Shown: piece after piece, positions 1-10,969 of the stretch | Position numbering within the stretch: position 1 is the first letter of the stretch | How the letters are laid out: every line of letters starts with the position of its first letter | From: Apoderus coryli | Taxonomy: Eukaryota; Arthropoda; Insecta; Coleoptera; Attelabidae | Reading direction: 5' to 3' | Length of the DNA: 64,000 nt | Assembly: GCA_911728435.2 (NCBI GenBank) | Contig: OU452199.1 | Location: forward strand, 2,924,860-2,988,859 | Translations under genes and position numbers: made by a program | The notes under the pieces: model-generated | Database searches by the model: none | Told to the model about the DNA's origin: nothing | Seen by the model: only the letters and a program-made list of their open reading frames with translations

Positions 1-1098
1 TCGAAAACAAAGTTGACGTGTTTCGCCGTTTTGTCTTTTTTAAACCAATGCCAATGCCTTTAAATTACCTTGTTTCGTGTGAGCTGGGACACCCTGTATA
101 CAAATTTCAGACTCTTACCTTTATTTCTTATGGGCGATACACACAAAGTGTGATTTTTAAGGCACCTTTATTCCTCAATAAACTAACAGGTTGATAATAT
201 AAATCCTGGGGTCAAAACCATAAAAAATAATAAAAAAAAAATAAAATAAAAATAAATCCTGGGACTGGTTCATTTCTACTTTGGAAACACCCTGTATTTT
301 ATGGATTTTTGTATACTTTGGATCAAATAAAGTACAGTTATTATTATGACCCCTATAATACCTAACCGTTTCCTTAATTTTTGCGTTTTTTACAAAAAAT
401 AGGGTAATTTTGAAAAATATTTTGTGCGTTAATTTTTTTTAGTTAAACTGTTTAAAATTTTTAACTAGCAAGTGCATAGGACATACATTAGATCGGTGTA
501 CAGTGTAATTGTAAATATTCAACAGGGTGATCCCAATAATAAACAATTTAATTTGCATTTGAATTGGTTAATGCTAAATTATCACTAATTAAACATTTCC
601 ATAATTTCTTTATGATGCTGCATTTTATTGTAAAACTTGCGGTTTTAGAATCCGATCCATGTAATAATAATATCTCAGGTAGTTGACATGCTTTCTTTAT
701 TCTCTAAATGTACCTACTCGTAGACTTAATAATAAAAATCAACCATAATAATAAAACTAAGTAATTTGTCGTTCCAATTTTCATTTTTGTTGTTGTTGTT
801 GCTATCTGCTGTCTTATTTTGTTTTACTAAATAAATAAGAGGCGCATATATCATGAAAGAAAGTTCAACCATAAAATATTTTTAATATTATTTTCCCATT
901 GAGAAAAATGATATGGTTATTATTATTGTGTTTTATTTAAGGAAATGAAGTTGATATATTTAAATTAGTAGGTATAATTTCACGTTCCAATTAATTTTTG
1001 TTTTTTTATTATACCTAACTATTTACTGACTTTATGACATATTTATTATCTAGTATTTATTATTATATTATGTTTATTAATTGATTATATTTTTATAC
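1..1098. other. AT-rich stretch without a gene
   Basis: I see no coding signal here. Two sequences ending in ACACCCTGTAT (about 83-98 and 287-298) look like right ends of the TA-flanked foldback elements common in this window; their partner ends are not visible. The rest is low-complexity A/T sequence. Confidence 0.6.
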
Positions 1099-1818
1099 GA
1101 TATCGCTCTTGAGTGCATTTTCTAAGATTATGGAGAAGATAGTTTCTGAGAGAATATTTGGTTTCGTAAATGCTGCAAAAACTATAAACAAATGTCAGCA
1201 TGGATTTCGGCCCGGCTTCTCTACGGAAACTTGCACGTTCGATTTTGTCCAGCAGATACATGATTTGACGGATAATGGACACTATGTGGTGTCCCTGTTA
1301 TTCGATTTGACCAGTGCTTTTGACGTGGTGGATAAGGCTTTTTTGTGCAGGAAGATCGATTATTTGGGTTTACGTGGACAAGTTAACTTTTTTTTGAGTA
1401 ATAGGAAAATGGCCGTTAAAATTGAATCACATATATCAGAATTCCAAGAAGTTAATTTGGGTACTCCGCAGGGTGGCATACTTGGGCCACTACTTTTTTT
1501 GTTGTATGTTAACGATCTTCCCGCAAATATCTCTCAGGGCTCGGTGTACATGTACGCTGACGATACCTCCATACTTTTACATGACAAAAATCCTGAAGCG
1601 TTAAAAAATAAAATTGATGCGACTCTGAAGGAATTTCAATCCTGGTGCCAAAAAATAGACTGATTGCTAATTATGGTAAGACTGTCGCCTTACATTTCAA
1701 TAAGTATAAAAGTCCACTACTTTTCATTATACATTTTGAAAACCTTTTGCCATGGGCTGGATCGGCTAAATTGTTGGGCGTCTATATTGATCCTGAACTT
1801 AATTGGATCGAACATGTT
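1099..1818 (+). pseudogene. Non-LTR retrotransposon reverse transcriptase, interrupted
   Basis: The frame opens in the RT block ISLLS (about 1100) and reads through QHGFRPGFSTETC, the first catalytic aspartate region FDLTSAFDVVD, GTPQGGILGPLLFLLYVNDLP and the YADD active site. A stop near 1661 and a frame change follow; the second frame (1645-1815) carries the LLGVYIDPELNW block. The element is 5'-truncated, with no endonuclease. The frame breaks after WIEHV where a minus-strand retroelement is inserted. It resumes at 4144 with the matching block NNLCSKLSKSLYVL. CATGTT is duplicated at 1813-1818 and 4138-4143, as expected for a target-site duplication. It resembles the RT at 12.8-14.6 kb, so both probably belong to one Jockey-like family. 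Non-functional. Confidence 0.85.
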
Positions 1819-2044
1819 TATTTATTTATTTATTTACGAGCAAACGCCCATTTTATACAAAATTACAATAAATATAAATAGTTCTACAATAAAACACTTC
1901 AAAAGAATTAGACAATCGAAAAATGTCAAATAAAAATCAATCACAAATAAAATGGATAATAATCTACACGATCAATACTTCACTATTATAAAGCAATATG
2001 GTACAACACAACGTATCAATTATCAAAGAGGTGCCCTACTGAAC

Positions 2045-3669
2045 CATAGAAATCTTATATTATATATGTACTCTAGAATGCTAATTAAATCCAGCCGAAT
2101 ACCAAAAAGTGTAACGGGTATGCAGAGTTTTCTCGAACTACGCATGCTCCTCAGTCACTTATTTTCAGTACAGAGCTGCCATATTTAAAACTATTTTGTC
2201 GTTCGCCTTACAGAATTTATGCGACATATCTGTTTTATAAATAAATCCATATGTTGCGTCATACGAAACTGCTTGACAAAATCAAATAATTCAATGTTAT
2301 CGGTAAAATTGTAATACTGTTTAGTTTTCAGCAATATGAACGAAACATTTTTTTCCAAATCTTATTAAATTTAGGAGATTTCGCAACAGCGTCTATTTTC
2401 GCAAATGACATTTCTCGTAGTGGGAATATCTGTCAGAGTCGGCTTCACAACAATTCAGATAGGTTTTATAATTGAATTATGGGTTTATGCGTGGTATATT
2501 TTAATTGTTGATAGATATACCTATTTGTGATTAAGATTGTTTTTAATATTTGTTATTTTGGTTTGGTAGTTTGTTTATTTAACAAACAATGAGGTGTATA
2601 GTGTTGTGGTGTAAAAATGAAAGTATCATTCCTGGTATTAAATATTTTCAGTAAGTTATTGTTTCGGGTTTCTAATAGTCTCAGTTTGAGTCAATATGAT
2701 ACCATTGACATGATACTCATTTTTAGCTTGACAAAAAAAAGACATGATGTTTGGATGCGGGCATTGGGATCCTAGTACAGAAAATGTATGTGATGGGAAT
2801 GTCATATGCAGTAAGCATTTCGCTGCAGAAGATATCATTTGTAGAGAAGACGGCAAGAGGATCACCCTCGTACCCGATGCAGTTCCCAAACTTTTGTTGA
2901 AAAGAAGAGATTATGTAAATGAGAGTGGAAGTTAAATTCTTAATCGTTTGATATCAAGACACTGTTTACTTAAAAGCAGTCAGTCAAAAATGCATGATAT
3001 GTATGTCAAGAATATATTTCCTACGTTGTGTAGGTATACAAAGTTCGTTTGAATTCTGTTGTTAAACTGGAATATACTTAATTATAGAATCCTCCATGAA
3101 ATTGCTGAGAATAAAAGTTCTACCAACCATGTTTTGTCACAAAATACTATTGCGAGTAGTACGGATGATATGGAAGTGGTTTACATGGACACGGAAAATA
3201 TTCGTGAAATCACTGTTTCTTGCACCCCTTCTTTGAAGGCTGTAGAGAGGTAAGAGGCCTAAGGTGGTTGTATAAACAAACAAATATTATATAATAATAA
3301 AATAAATAATTAGAATGCTCAAGTCCTTACGATATTTTCCAATATTAGAATTTTTACTTATTTCTCGTTTCTGCTTAGATTTATTATTATTGGGTTGTAC
3401 CTGTTAGACAATAAAGTATTTATATATTTAATGTAATTTTTTATTTCTTAAATTCCTTTATTCCATTTTTTTATTTGAGTTACCAAATGGTAAAATTTAA
3501 TTTTAAATATACCTATAACAGTAATATTACATTTAATCAAAGCCGGTCCTGTTGAAAAATAAGTGACTGGTGATCATGCGCATTATGGACAGCTCTACAC
3601 TTTTGGTTACATTTTTGTACTACGGGATTATCATTCTAGAGTATATATATATAATATAAGATTTCTGTG
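2045..3669 (+). mobile_element. P-type DNA transposon, internally deleted, with THAP exons
   Basis: The ends are 41-bp terminal inverted repeats starting CATAGAAATC on the left (2045-2085) and CACAGAAATC read inward from the right (3669-3629), with three mismatches. TACTGAAC flanks the element directly at 2037-2044 and 3670-3677, an 8-bp target duplication. A second, subterminal inverted repeat lies at 2141-2166 and 3554-3580. Inside are exons of a THAP-domain protein. A THAP domain with 8-bp duplications and ends starting CA is diagnostic of the P superfamily. At 1625 bp the catalytic part of the transposase is missing, so the element is non-autonomous. An AATAAA signal lies near 3411. Confidence 0.85.
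2589..3249 (+). pseudogene. THAP-domain protein (P-element transposase N-terminus), frameshifted
   Basis: Exon 1 (2589-2650) encodes MRCIVLWCKNES and ends at a GTAAGT donor. Exon 2 starts after TTTTTAG at 2727 and gives KKRHDVWMRALG. One base out of frame, near 2770, comes CDGNVICSKHF then AVPKLL. Together these are C-x4-C, the conserved tryptophan, C-x2-H and the AVP motif of a THAP zinc-binding DNA-binding domain. A further exon (3088-3249) has an acceptor and a GTAAGA donor and encodes an acidic, unconserved linker. In P elements this domain binds subterminal DNA. No nuclease domain remains. The 1-nt frame break could be inactivation or a sequence error. Confidence 0.75.
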
Positions 3670-4143
3670 TACTGAACCCAAAAAGGTATTTCTCCGGACA
3701 AAAAAATCCAGTGTCTCTTCACTGTCATTGCCGATACGCATTGAGCGCGCCAAAAATGAATTGCAACCATAATTTGTTCTGGAATGTGCCTGGTGAAACA
3801 TACTCCTCGTAAGCATTGCACGATATGGAACAAGAATTCCAATCTTGCCCAAAAGATCGGGACAATTCAACCTTCCATTTATAAGGTCATACAATAAAAT
3901 CAAATCATGTCTCTGTCGTCAATCACCCAGCGTGTCAATGGCAAGGTAGGAGTCTAAGTCGGCATATAATTCAAAACGATTCTCAAAAATAAAGTCTATG
4001 TGCAGTTTGTAGGCTAGGTATCTAAGAAATTTGTGCTGTACCTGCTCAATTTTTGCTAGATGCACAGTATAATGTGGAGACCAGACAGCCGACGCATACT
4101 CAAGGCACCGTCTGACCAAACTTGTGTAAAGAAGCCTCATGTT

Positions 4144-4262
4144 AACAACCTTTGTAGTAAACTTAGTAAAAGTCTGTACGTGCTGTATTCTTTAAAAGCT
4201 TATATGGATTCGACTTTGCCCGTAAAAATTAAAATTCTTTAAGCAACTGTTATTCAAACATA
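4144..4262 (+). pseudogene. Continuation of the interrupted plus-strand RT
   Basis: Directly after the CATGTT repeat at 4138-4143 the frame reads NNLCSKLSKSLYVLYSLKAY, the RT block that should follow WIEHV at 1815. A stop occurs near 4240 and similarity fades. This confirms that 1819-4137 is an insertion. Confidence 0.7.
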
Positions 4263-4994
4263 CATACTGAGGTGGATTGCATTTCGAGCAATTTTAATGA
4301 TTTTACCTTTAATTTTCTTTCAATTTGTTATTGATGTTGAAGGCTACTAATTAAATTTTTATTTTCGTTTTTGTTTAATTTTTTTTAGACATCAGGAGAT
4401 ATTTTAATTTTTTACTTGCAAACGGTGTGTGAAACGAAAAAAAGTGAGTAGCCTTTTTTTATTGTAAATTGAACAAGGGTTCTAGAAATAATTTTTGCTT
4501 CTAAAAAAATTAGTGGCATACTGTATTTTTTATTAAAATCGGGCGAAGATGTGTCCGTACGCACGCCACTGATGGAAGTAAAATAATAATTTTTACGTCA
4601 AAAGATGTACCTGAATTTTCTATCTTAATGTGCCAAATTTCTTTTAAATATCTAAAGTAGTTTTAAAAATATTATTAAATTTAACATTTTTTAATAAAAA
4701 ATTATAATTTTTGTAAAAATGACACGCTGTATCTTTGGAACGCAGCATTTTTCGTTTATATATTTTATAATACAAACTGATATTATTTTGTGGTTTTCTA
4801 TCTGCCTCTAAAGTTTCCGCTTTCGGAACTAGACACCCTGTATTTCACATCTACAAGATAATTATGGGCGCAATTTCCTTTTTTTTCGTGAATTGTTTTT
4901 ATTATTTATTTGTAGTACATTGTGGTTGGTTATCAATTTTTACTTGATCATTTCGTTTTGAATCATGAACCAAACTTGGCATTTTTATGAGACA
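4263..4994. other. AT-rich stretch without a gene
   Basis: No open frame worth naming. One GACACCCTGTAT end-like sequence lies near 4833-4845, without a partner. Otherwise unremarkable A/T-rich DNA. Confidence 0.5.
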
Positions 4995-5960
4995 TCCTGT
5001 ATGTCTTTTACGACCCATGGTTACATACGCCTCATTAGTATGGTGGCCAAAAGTTTATATTAAGCATACACAATGCCGTCTTCAAAAGTTGCAAAGGCTT
5101 GCATGTTTATGAATAACAGGGGCAATGCGAACTTGTCCTAGTCAAAAAAGAGGCAGCAATTAGCGCTCTGAAACTGGCACAGGTAATGGAATACAAATCT
5201 GACGATCTAGAGGGACACATGGGAATCCTGAATCTAATACCTTGGGATTCAGGAAGAAAACCGTCGGACACTTTGCCACGCAAACATGATTTTGAAATCC
5301 CATTTGAAGTTGTCATTGCAGACCGTCAAAATTGGCTAAATGGGGAACCACTATTCCCAGAAAACACATCCGTCTGGTATACGGACGGTTCAAAAGGAAT
5401 AGAAGGGAACACAGGCATGGGAGTATACGGGCCAAATTGCAGGCTCTCTGAATCTCTCGGGAAAAGTCCCACTATATTCCAAGCAGAGATCAACGCTATT
5501 AATCGTTGTGCTCAAGAATGCCTGCAGAGAGGCATCCCGGAACAGATATTATGTCAGACAGTCAAGCTGCGTTAAAAGCACTGAGGTCTTACACCTTCAC
5601 GTCAAAGCTAGCATGGGAATGCAAACAGACCCTAAAGCAACTGGCAGCTCAGGGGAAAAAGATTACTCTGACATGGGTGCCAGGACATGAAGGCATAGAG
5701 GGGAACGAAGCGGCGGACCTACTTGCAAAAGAGGGCGCAAACGCTCCGTTCTGCGGCCCGGAACCCATCTTTGGCCTTCCAAAAAGCCATATGAAGGAAG
5801 AACTTCGGAGATGGGAAAAGGAACAACTTAGGTCCTACTGGAGAAACACTGCAGGCCTAAGACAATCAAAAACATTTATCCCCCAGAGAAATCATCAACT
5901 TTATGAAAAGTGTGGGACATTTGGGCAATTCATAGATTAGAGTCATTCACAAAAGATCTT
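4995..5960 (+). pseudogene. RT C-terminus plus RNase H domain of a non-LTR retrotransposon
   Basis: Frame fragments from about 5000 read LRPMVTYASLVWWPK and ITGAMRTCPS, typical of the RT C-terminus in RNase H-bearing (I/R1-related) elements. From 5186 the frame is open through WYTDGSKG, AEINAI and, after a frame change near 5545, SDSQAALKAL and VPGHEGIEGNEAADLLAKE. These are the four RNase H motifs with all catalytic acidic residues and the histidine. The second frame ends at 5940. This domain cleaves the RNA strand of the RNA/DNA hybrid during retrotransposition. The fragment lacks endonuclease and RT core, so it is dead. Confidence 0.85.
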
Positions 5961-7010
5961 CTGCAGGTCGAAGTTAGGGGAGGCCAAACCGCCTAAACGA
6001 CTCCGATAAAACAATCTACAATGTCTTTTACGAGTTAAATTTGACTGATTTGTAGTTTGTCAAATATATACAGATGCCTTTTTATGTAATCCCGAGTTTT
6101 TTCTGATCTGTATTCCTGAGGTCGCAGAACTTCTATAATTTCAATAAAATCTTCATCGTCTGTTAAATCTAGGAAGTTTTCCCGAAGATCTTGATCTATA
6201 TTTTAGCAGAACAATACATAAAATATCGAATAAACAAGAATTACCTCATGAACTTCAGCCCTGAACTTAGCGGGACTAAGCCCACTAATAAAAACCGCTT
6301 AATCCAGGAAACAACCTAAGCTTCCAATAAAAAAATTTAGTCAAGTTGAAGGCAAGACATTGACAGGATTTGCTCACGAAATCTAATCAAAGTTAATAAT
6401 TCACTTACCAGTAAATGTTTATCTTCAAATTATGTATCGGAGTGTGTCACAGAAGTTCGCCTGAAGTTTTTAAGACTAAAATCTAAGCACAAATTTAAAC
6501 GATTTTTAGAAGGAACTCAATAAACGATAATAACTACCTATTAGCCGTCACAATATACGAGTATGCCGAAATATTAACTAAGCAAAGCACTATAATAATT
6601 TTATCTATTTTTAAATAAATAATTATCACAGGAAAATAATTTATTAAAATTCACGTATCGCTTTACACAGTACCAGTACAAGAACGTTAAGTAGCTAACG
6701 ACACGATAGCGGTAAAACAACTGAAATCAACGTCTTCAGGCTGTTTCCAAAAAAAAACATAAAGAGAATAGTATTGTAGAATTGATGGGAGGTTTGTCCT
6801 ACTACTAACAACTTTTCTATAAAATTCTCTATTTTAATCATTTCGATTTCATATAATAATTCGTTGCTTGCGTTCGATTTTTCAGTTTTTGAATTTAAGG
6901 GTGTCCCAAATTCGACGCGTAAAGTTACACTTAGTATTGCTATCCAATTTCTATTATTATTTATTGGATTTCTCCTGCAACCAAAATTGTCGCAGAGCAT
7001 CGGTGCAAAC
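5961..7010. other. Intergenic stretch, no recognised gene
   Basis: AT-rich. A plus-strand stretch near 6436-6520 reads like a short protein C-terminus but has no recognisable family. A minus-strand frame at 6695-7054 overlaps the 3' end of the next retroelement and is probably chance. Near 6898 is GGTGTCCCAAATTCGACGCG, close to the terminal repeat of the element at 40654-42483, but no partner end is seen. Confidence 0.45.
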
Positions 7011-8108
7011 AATAATAATAAGCTAACAGGTATTGCTACCCAATAACAAGACAAAATCTTACATTAACAAAAACAGTTGCCCAGCATTAGCATATAAAAA
7101 TACGCAACTTAGAACTTAAAACTAACTGAAATATAGAAAAATACAAAAAAGGAAATACACGCATCAAAACCAAAGAAAATTGAGAGAATTACAAGAACAA
7201 TTAATAATAACAATAAATAATTAACACATGAACATAATTCATCAAAACAAATACAAATCAGTAGCCCGCAAACATGTCTCTAAACTTTTCTTAAAAGAAT
7301 CAAGCGATACACTAAAAAAATCAACGTTTTCATTAATGACTAATCGGTTGCTGTATTTACAAGCCCGAAATAGCGATGCTTTAGATTCATAATTAGAACG
7401 AATCTGTGGCACCCAAAATAAACTAGCGCTTCTAGAGTGGACCCTAGGGACACGAAACCATAGCTGCTGAAGCAACCGACGACAATCCAACATATTGTTG
7501 ATCAACTTAAAAAGAAAGATCTGAGACGCGAAGATGCGTCTCTCGGCTAACGGCCGAAATCCGAACCTTGCCAGTAACAGGCCGTGATCACACCCACGAG
7601 GAGGAAAATATCCATCAATTTTAAATGACAAATATTTTAAAAACTTACGTTGGATACTCTCCAATCTCTGTATATGAACACGGTAGATGGGCGACCAAAT
7701 GATTGTAGCGAATTTCAAAATAGACACAACAAAGGCGAAATAGTCCATATTGCTGAATTCTCTGGTCTGTCTAAAAATAAATCCCAACATTCGCAAAGCA
7801 TTAGCAGAAACTTGCTCTATGTGGTAGTTGAAAGATAAATCACCATCCAAGTATACACCAAGATCCTTGATTAAAGCGCAGCGTTCCAAATTTGAATTAT
7901 CGATGGTGTAGTTTCGCAAAAACGGATCTTGACGTTTTGTAAATGTCACCGACTTACATTTGTTCAGATTTAGAGGAAGTCTATTTAGATCACACCATTC
8001 TGAGAGCCGACACGGATCTGTTTGAAGCTGTGCGCAATCGTTCTCACAATACCTTGTATATTCTCCAGGATTTGCTAATTTTAAATATTTGGCAACTATT
8101 TGAGACAT
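7011..8108 (-). mobile_element. 5'-truncated Jockey-like retroelement (RT thumb and C-terminus)
   Basis: A single minus-strand frame of 288 codons (8108-7242) starts just after where the YADD motif should be. It reads LSEWCDLNRLPLNLNKCK, IKDLGVYLDGDLSF, ATIIWSPIYRVHIQRLE and ends ATDLYLF. These are the post-catalytic RT blocks of Jockey/CR1-like elements. About 230 nt of 3' UTR follow and end at TTATTATTATT on the minus strand (7011-7022), the 3' tail. Truncation before the catalytic core makes it inactive. Its frame is uninterrupted, so it is fairly young. Confidence 0.8.
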
Positions 8109-8368
8109 TTTACCCCAAACTGATGAATTCCTACCATTTGCTTGAATCCTTTTCCGGGAAAAAACTAGAATTTTCGAAATTTGTTGGCCATTAGAGCATA
8201 AGGTTTAAAATTAAGTTGATTTTACTTTTTTTACTAAAAATGCATTAAATAAAAGACAAAAAAGTTAAAAAAATGCAAATTTATTTTTTTCTAATTTATT
8301 TAAATAAAATATTGCACGTCCGTTTAAAGGGACTAATTAACATTAAATAAAATATTAGTTGCGGTGGT
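8109..8368. other. Junction between retroelement and piggyBac remnant
   Basis: AT-rich, no gene. It probably holds the 3' UTR of the minus-strand piggyBac remnant; a CACGTCC-GTTTAAAGGGAC sequence at 8315-8334 may be subterminal transposon DNA. Confidence 0.35.
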
Positions 8369-8599
8369 TTACTTAGTGTGGTATTGTTCAAAACAGTATT
8401 TTGGATGCAGACCAATATTACATTTTTTGCACACAAAATGAGCTTTTTTGCCACAAACTTTACATCTTCTTTCCGTGTTATTATAAGCTACTAAATGGTT
8501 TGTTTCATCAAACCTAACATTATCGCTCGGGGGTTGCGCAGTTTTTCCTCTAAATGAAGATGTTTTCTCGTATTGTTCCTGTTGCACAATAACCGACAT
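8369..8599 (-). pseudogene. piggyBac transposase C-terminal cysteine-rich domain
   Basis: The 76-residue frame contains DNVRFDETNHLV, then RRCKVCGKKAHFVCKKCNIGLHPK in two parts (RRCKVC, CKKCNIGLH) and ends CFEQYHTK. The spaced CxxC/CxxC/H/CF pattern close to the stop is the zinc-binding C-terminal domain of piggyBac transposases, which helps recognise transposon ends. The DDD catalytic core that should precede it is absent upstream (8600 onward on the minus strand). This is a 3' remnant. Confidence 0.75.
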
Positions 8600-8811
8600 C
8601 AGCTAGATGGCACATCAAACGAAAAGGTACGTGATATTAATAAAAAAGTGCTTCAAATCAATGAACGTCAACATTAAATTTGAGTCGATGATGGGTGACA
8701 TTAATACAATGAACGTTCGTACATAAATTCGGTAGCGAATTCTATACGTTGAATTAATAAATATAGAACATAAATTTATGCTCGCCGGTTAGTTTATGTC
8801 TCCAATACGTA

Positions 8812-8971
8812 AAACCGATGTTAGCTGGTTATTAATGTTATGAACGATGAACATTAATCTATGACTTTTGTACATTAAACCGATGTCTGAAGGTTATTAA
8901 CGTTACGAACGAGAAACATGAATCTATGACTTTTGTACGTTAAACCAATGTTAGCTGATTATTACATTGGG
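8812..8971. repeat. 65-bp tandem repeat, about 2.5 copies
   Basis: Units start AAACCGATG at 8812, 8877 and 8942, an exact 65-bp period. Each holds GGTTATTAA, a GAACGA/CATTAAT stretch and CTATGACTTTTGTAC. Upstream (8690-8810) is more diverged related sequence with GAACGTTCGTAC and TACGT-AAAACC motifs. Similar sequence in the opposite orientation occurs around 10410-10550. Confidence 0.75.
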
Positions 8972-9002
8972 TTATAATAATTGTTTTACGTAATTGTGTT
9001 CG

Positions 9003-9598
9003 CCGGAAAAACTCCATCAACATTTAAGGATCTTATAGACCGATTAATATACTCCCAGCGATCTCCAAAGTTATTGAGAGAGTGATCTGCAATCAAATGA
9101 AAACATATCTTGATGGGCATGGGTTGGTGTCGGAGGTTCAGTCTGGGTTCCGTCAGGCTCACAGTTGCTCCACGACATGACTTAAAATACTGGATGATGC
9201 ATTGGGGGCGGTAGATCAGGGTCGATTGACGGCATTGCTGCTGTTGGGCTACTCAAGGGGCATTTGACCGCATTGGTCATGGTTTGTTGCTGGCCATTGT
9301 GGGTTACCTGGGCTTTGGGGAGTCTGCTGTGTCTCTACTCGGAACATATGTGAATGATAGAAGTCAGGTTGTCATTTTGGGAACGGCAGTGTCTGGGCCC
9401 AGGACATTGCGTAGTGCCGCAAGGCATCCAGGAATCATTGCTTTTTTTTATGTATCAGGGTTTTTGTTGTTGTTATTATTATGCAGTTATCTTTAGTATT
9501 GCTAATATGTTAAGCTAGGAGGCTGTGCATCGACTTCGCCTTTTGTGTAACTTTTCTAAGTTCTCAATAAAGTCATTTATTATATTATTATTATTAAT
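9003..9598 (+). pseudogene. Degraded, internally deleted non-LTR retroelement
   Basis: Broken frames read YRPINILPAISKVIERVICNQ, VQSGFRQAHSCST, RIGHGLLLAIVGYLGF and a DRSQVV stretch, that is RT blocks around the first aspartate. Several stops and frame changes intervene and the catalytic YADD part is gone. The 3' end has AATAAAG then TTATTATTATTA at 9578-9596, the tail of a Jockey/CR1-like element. Inactive. Confidence 0.7.
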
Positions 9599-10560
9599 CA
9601 AAATAACAGGTTTTTAAGTAAACAGTGTGCGCCTTTAGAATAGACTTATAGAACCCATAAGTACGGTTGAATTGCAGATTTTCTTCCTTTAAGGTTTATT
9701 ATATGTTCTTCTATTTCTTGAACTGTTTTAGCACAAAATAAAAAAGATTCTTGAGAGTCTTTTATTGTGTACTTTAAATGGCTTATCTTTCCACTGGCAC
9801 CTTTGGAACATAGCTTAGCGGATAGCACTAAATATCCATGAAGAGCCCATAAAATTTCTCCCCTCGTATCGGCGGGTTTCCAACATTACAAAGGAATACC
9901 GCACAGTGTTTTTTTTCGTTTTAAACTGACTTTAGTTTTGTACTTTACTAAATGGTTCTTATATAAAAGGATTACTACTTACCTTATATTTCTACATTTG
10001 TTGTATTATTTGGGAACAAATTTTAAAAATAGATCTAGGAACACACTTCACTTTTCAACTGTATACATTTAACTAAACAAAACAAAAAGGACGCGTAAAC
10101 AAAAAGTCTATGAGAATGTCGTAATGTCAATGTTTTGAGTATTCAGTCTATGATCCGGGTGCATTGATTTGCGCGCGTTATTCAGAATTTAATGGTTAGG
10201 TTCGTAAAATTAATGCTTAGCATCCATTGAATCAACGATGATCGTTTATTAGTTTTTATGTTCGCTGTTCATAGGTGTATGATTTACAAATTATTGTGTT
10301 AAAGGCGAAGAGCATAAATTAATAAATTTAAAACATTGAAGCAATAAATAGTGACATTATATTGATGAAAAAAAAAAACATAAATTTTCGATGTCTTGCA
10401 TTTATTGATTAATGTTTCATCGTACATTGTTTCTATGTATGAAATTATTAATTTATGATCAAAATTCATTGTAACAGTGACCAATTCATAATATTAATGT
10501 TCAAAATATTGATGACAACCATTCATTGGTTTTACGTACAATATTTTTTTCAGTGGATGT
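9599..10560. other. AT-rich stretch; unidentified minus-strand frame
   Basis: A minus-strand frame at 9646-9828 (SFLFCAKTVQEIEEHI, ending IQPYLWVL) is preceded by stops. It may be a fragment of a transposon-linked protein, but I cannot name a family. From about 10240 to 10560 the sequence resembles, in inverted orientation, the repeat-rich DNA at 8.7-9.0 kb. Confidence 0.35.
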
Positions 10561-10699
10561 CACTATAATCTTATGCAATGGATTTTAAGGAACGGAGAGG
10601 ATAAATTAGCACTGAATTTTTAATATTGATTTCAGTTTTCGGTCTCTAACGATTCGACTACAAAAATGAACTGAACAATTTATCTATATCACTAAACAG

Positions 10700-10856
10700 T
10701 ACCAAATAGGTATTGACAAAAAATAATACCTTTTATAGGTATCCCATTCATCCAATTATTGTTATTGTAGTATTGTATGTATCAAACCGAGCTCATTGTT
10801 GGAAAACTGTATGTTTTGGGAACAATAAAGTTGATTTGATTTGATTGATTGATTTT
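10700..10856 (+). other. Probable 3' tail of a retroelement
   Basis: GGGAACAATAAAGTTGATT is followed by TTGATTTGATTGATTGATT repeats (10817-10856). A polyadenylation-like signal ending in a short simple repeat is the usual 3' terminus of non-LTR elements. No coding part is attached. Confidence 0.4.
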
Positions 10857-10969
10857 GAAACTATTACTTCAACATGATTTCTTATAGTTGGCGTCCGGGG
10901 AGATTATTTATTGAGATAAGTTCTTCATCCCCAGAGTCACAATCAGTAAGTATTACCTTATTACTTTAT

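Larger units (their letters stand above)
1819..4137 (-). mobile_element. 5'-truncated minus-strand non-LTR retroelement
   Basis: Read on the minus strand, 4137 to about 3680 encodes the RT C-terminal region in two frames: first LEYASAVWSPHY and a leucine/arginine-rich thumb-like stretch, then RTNYGCNSFLARSMRI just before the end. The remaining 3' UTR is at 2044 to 1819 and ends in TAAA repeats (plus strand TTTATTTATTTA at 1817-1835), the 3' tail. The element lies inside a plus-strand RT with CATGTT duplicated on both sides. It was itself split by the P-type transposon at 2045-3669. Heavily 5'-truncated and frameshifted. Confidence 0.75.

Noticed and set aside
4985..5010. GACATCCTGTATG as a transposon end
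   Set aside because: It lies in the reading frame of the RT fragment (LRPMVTYASLVWW), so the resemblance is probably chance.
6695..7054. 119-codon minus-strand frame with a hydrophobic start as a secreted protein gene
   Set aside because: Its first third is the 3' UTR and tail of the retroelement at 7011-8108, and the rest is low-complexity.
8812..8971. Possible CRISPR-like array
   Set aside because: The 65-bp units are contiguous with no unique spacers, and the sequence is insect nuclear DNA.
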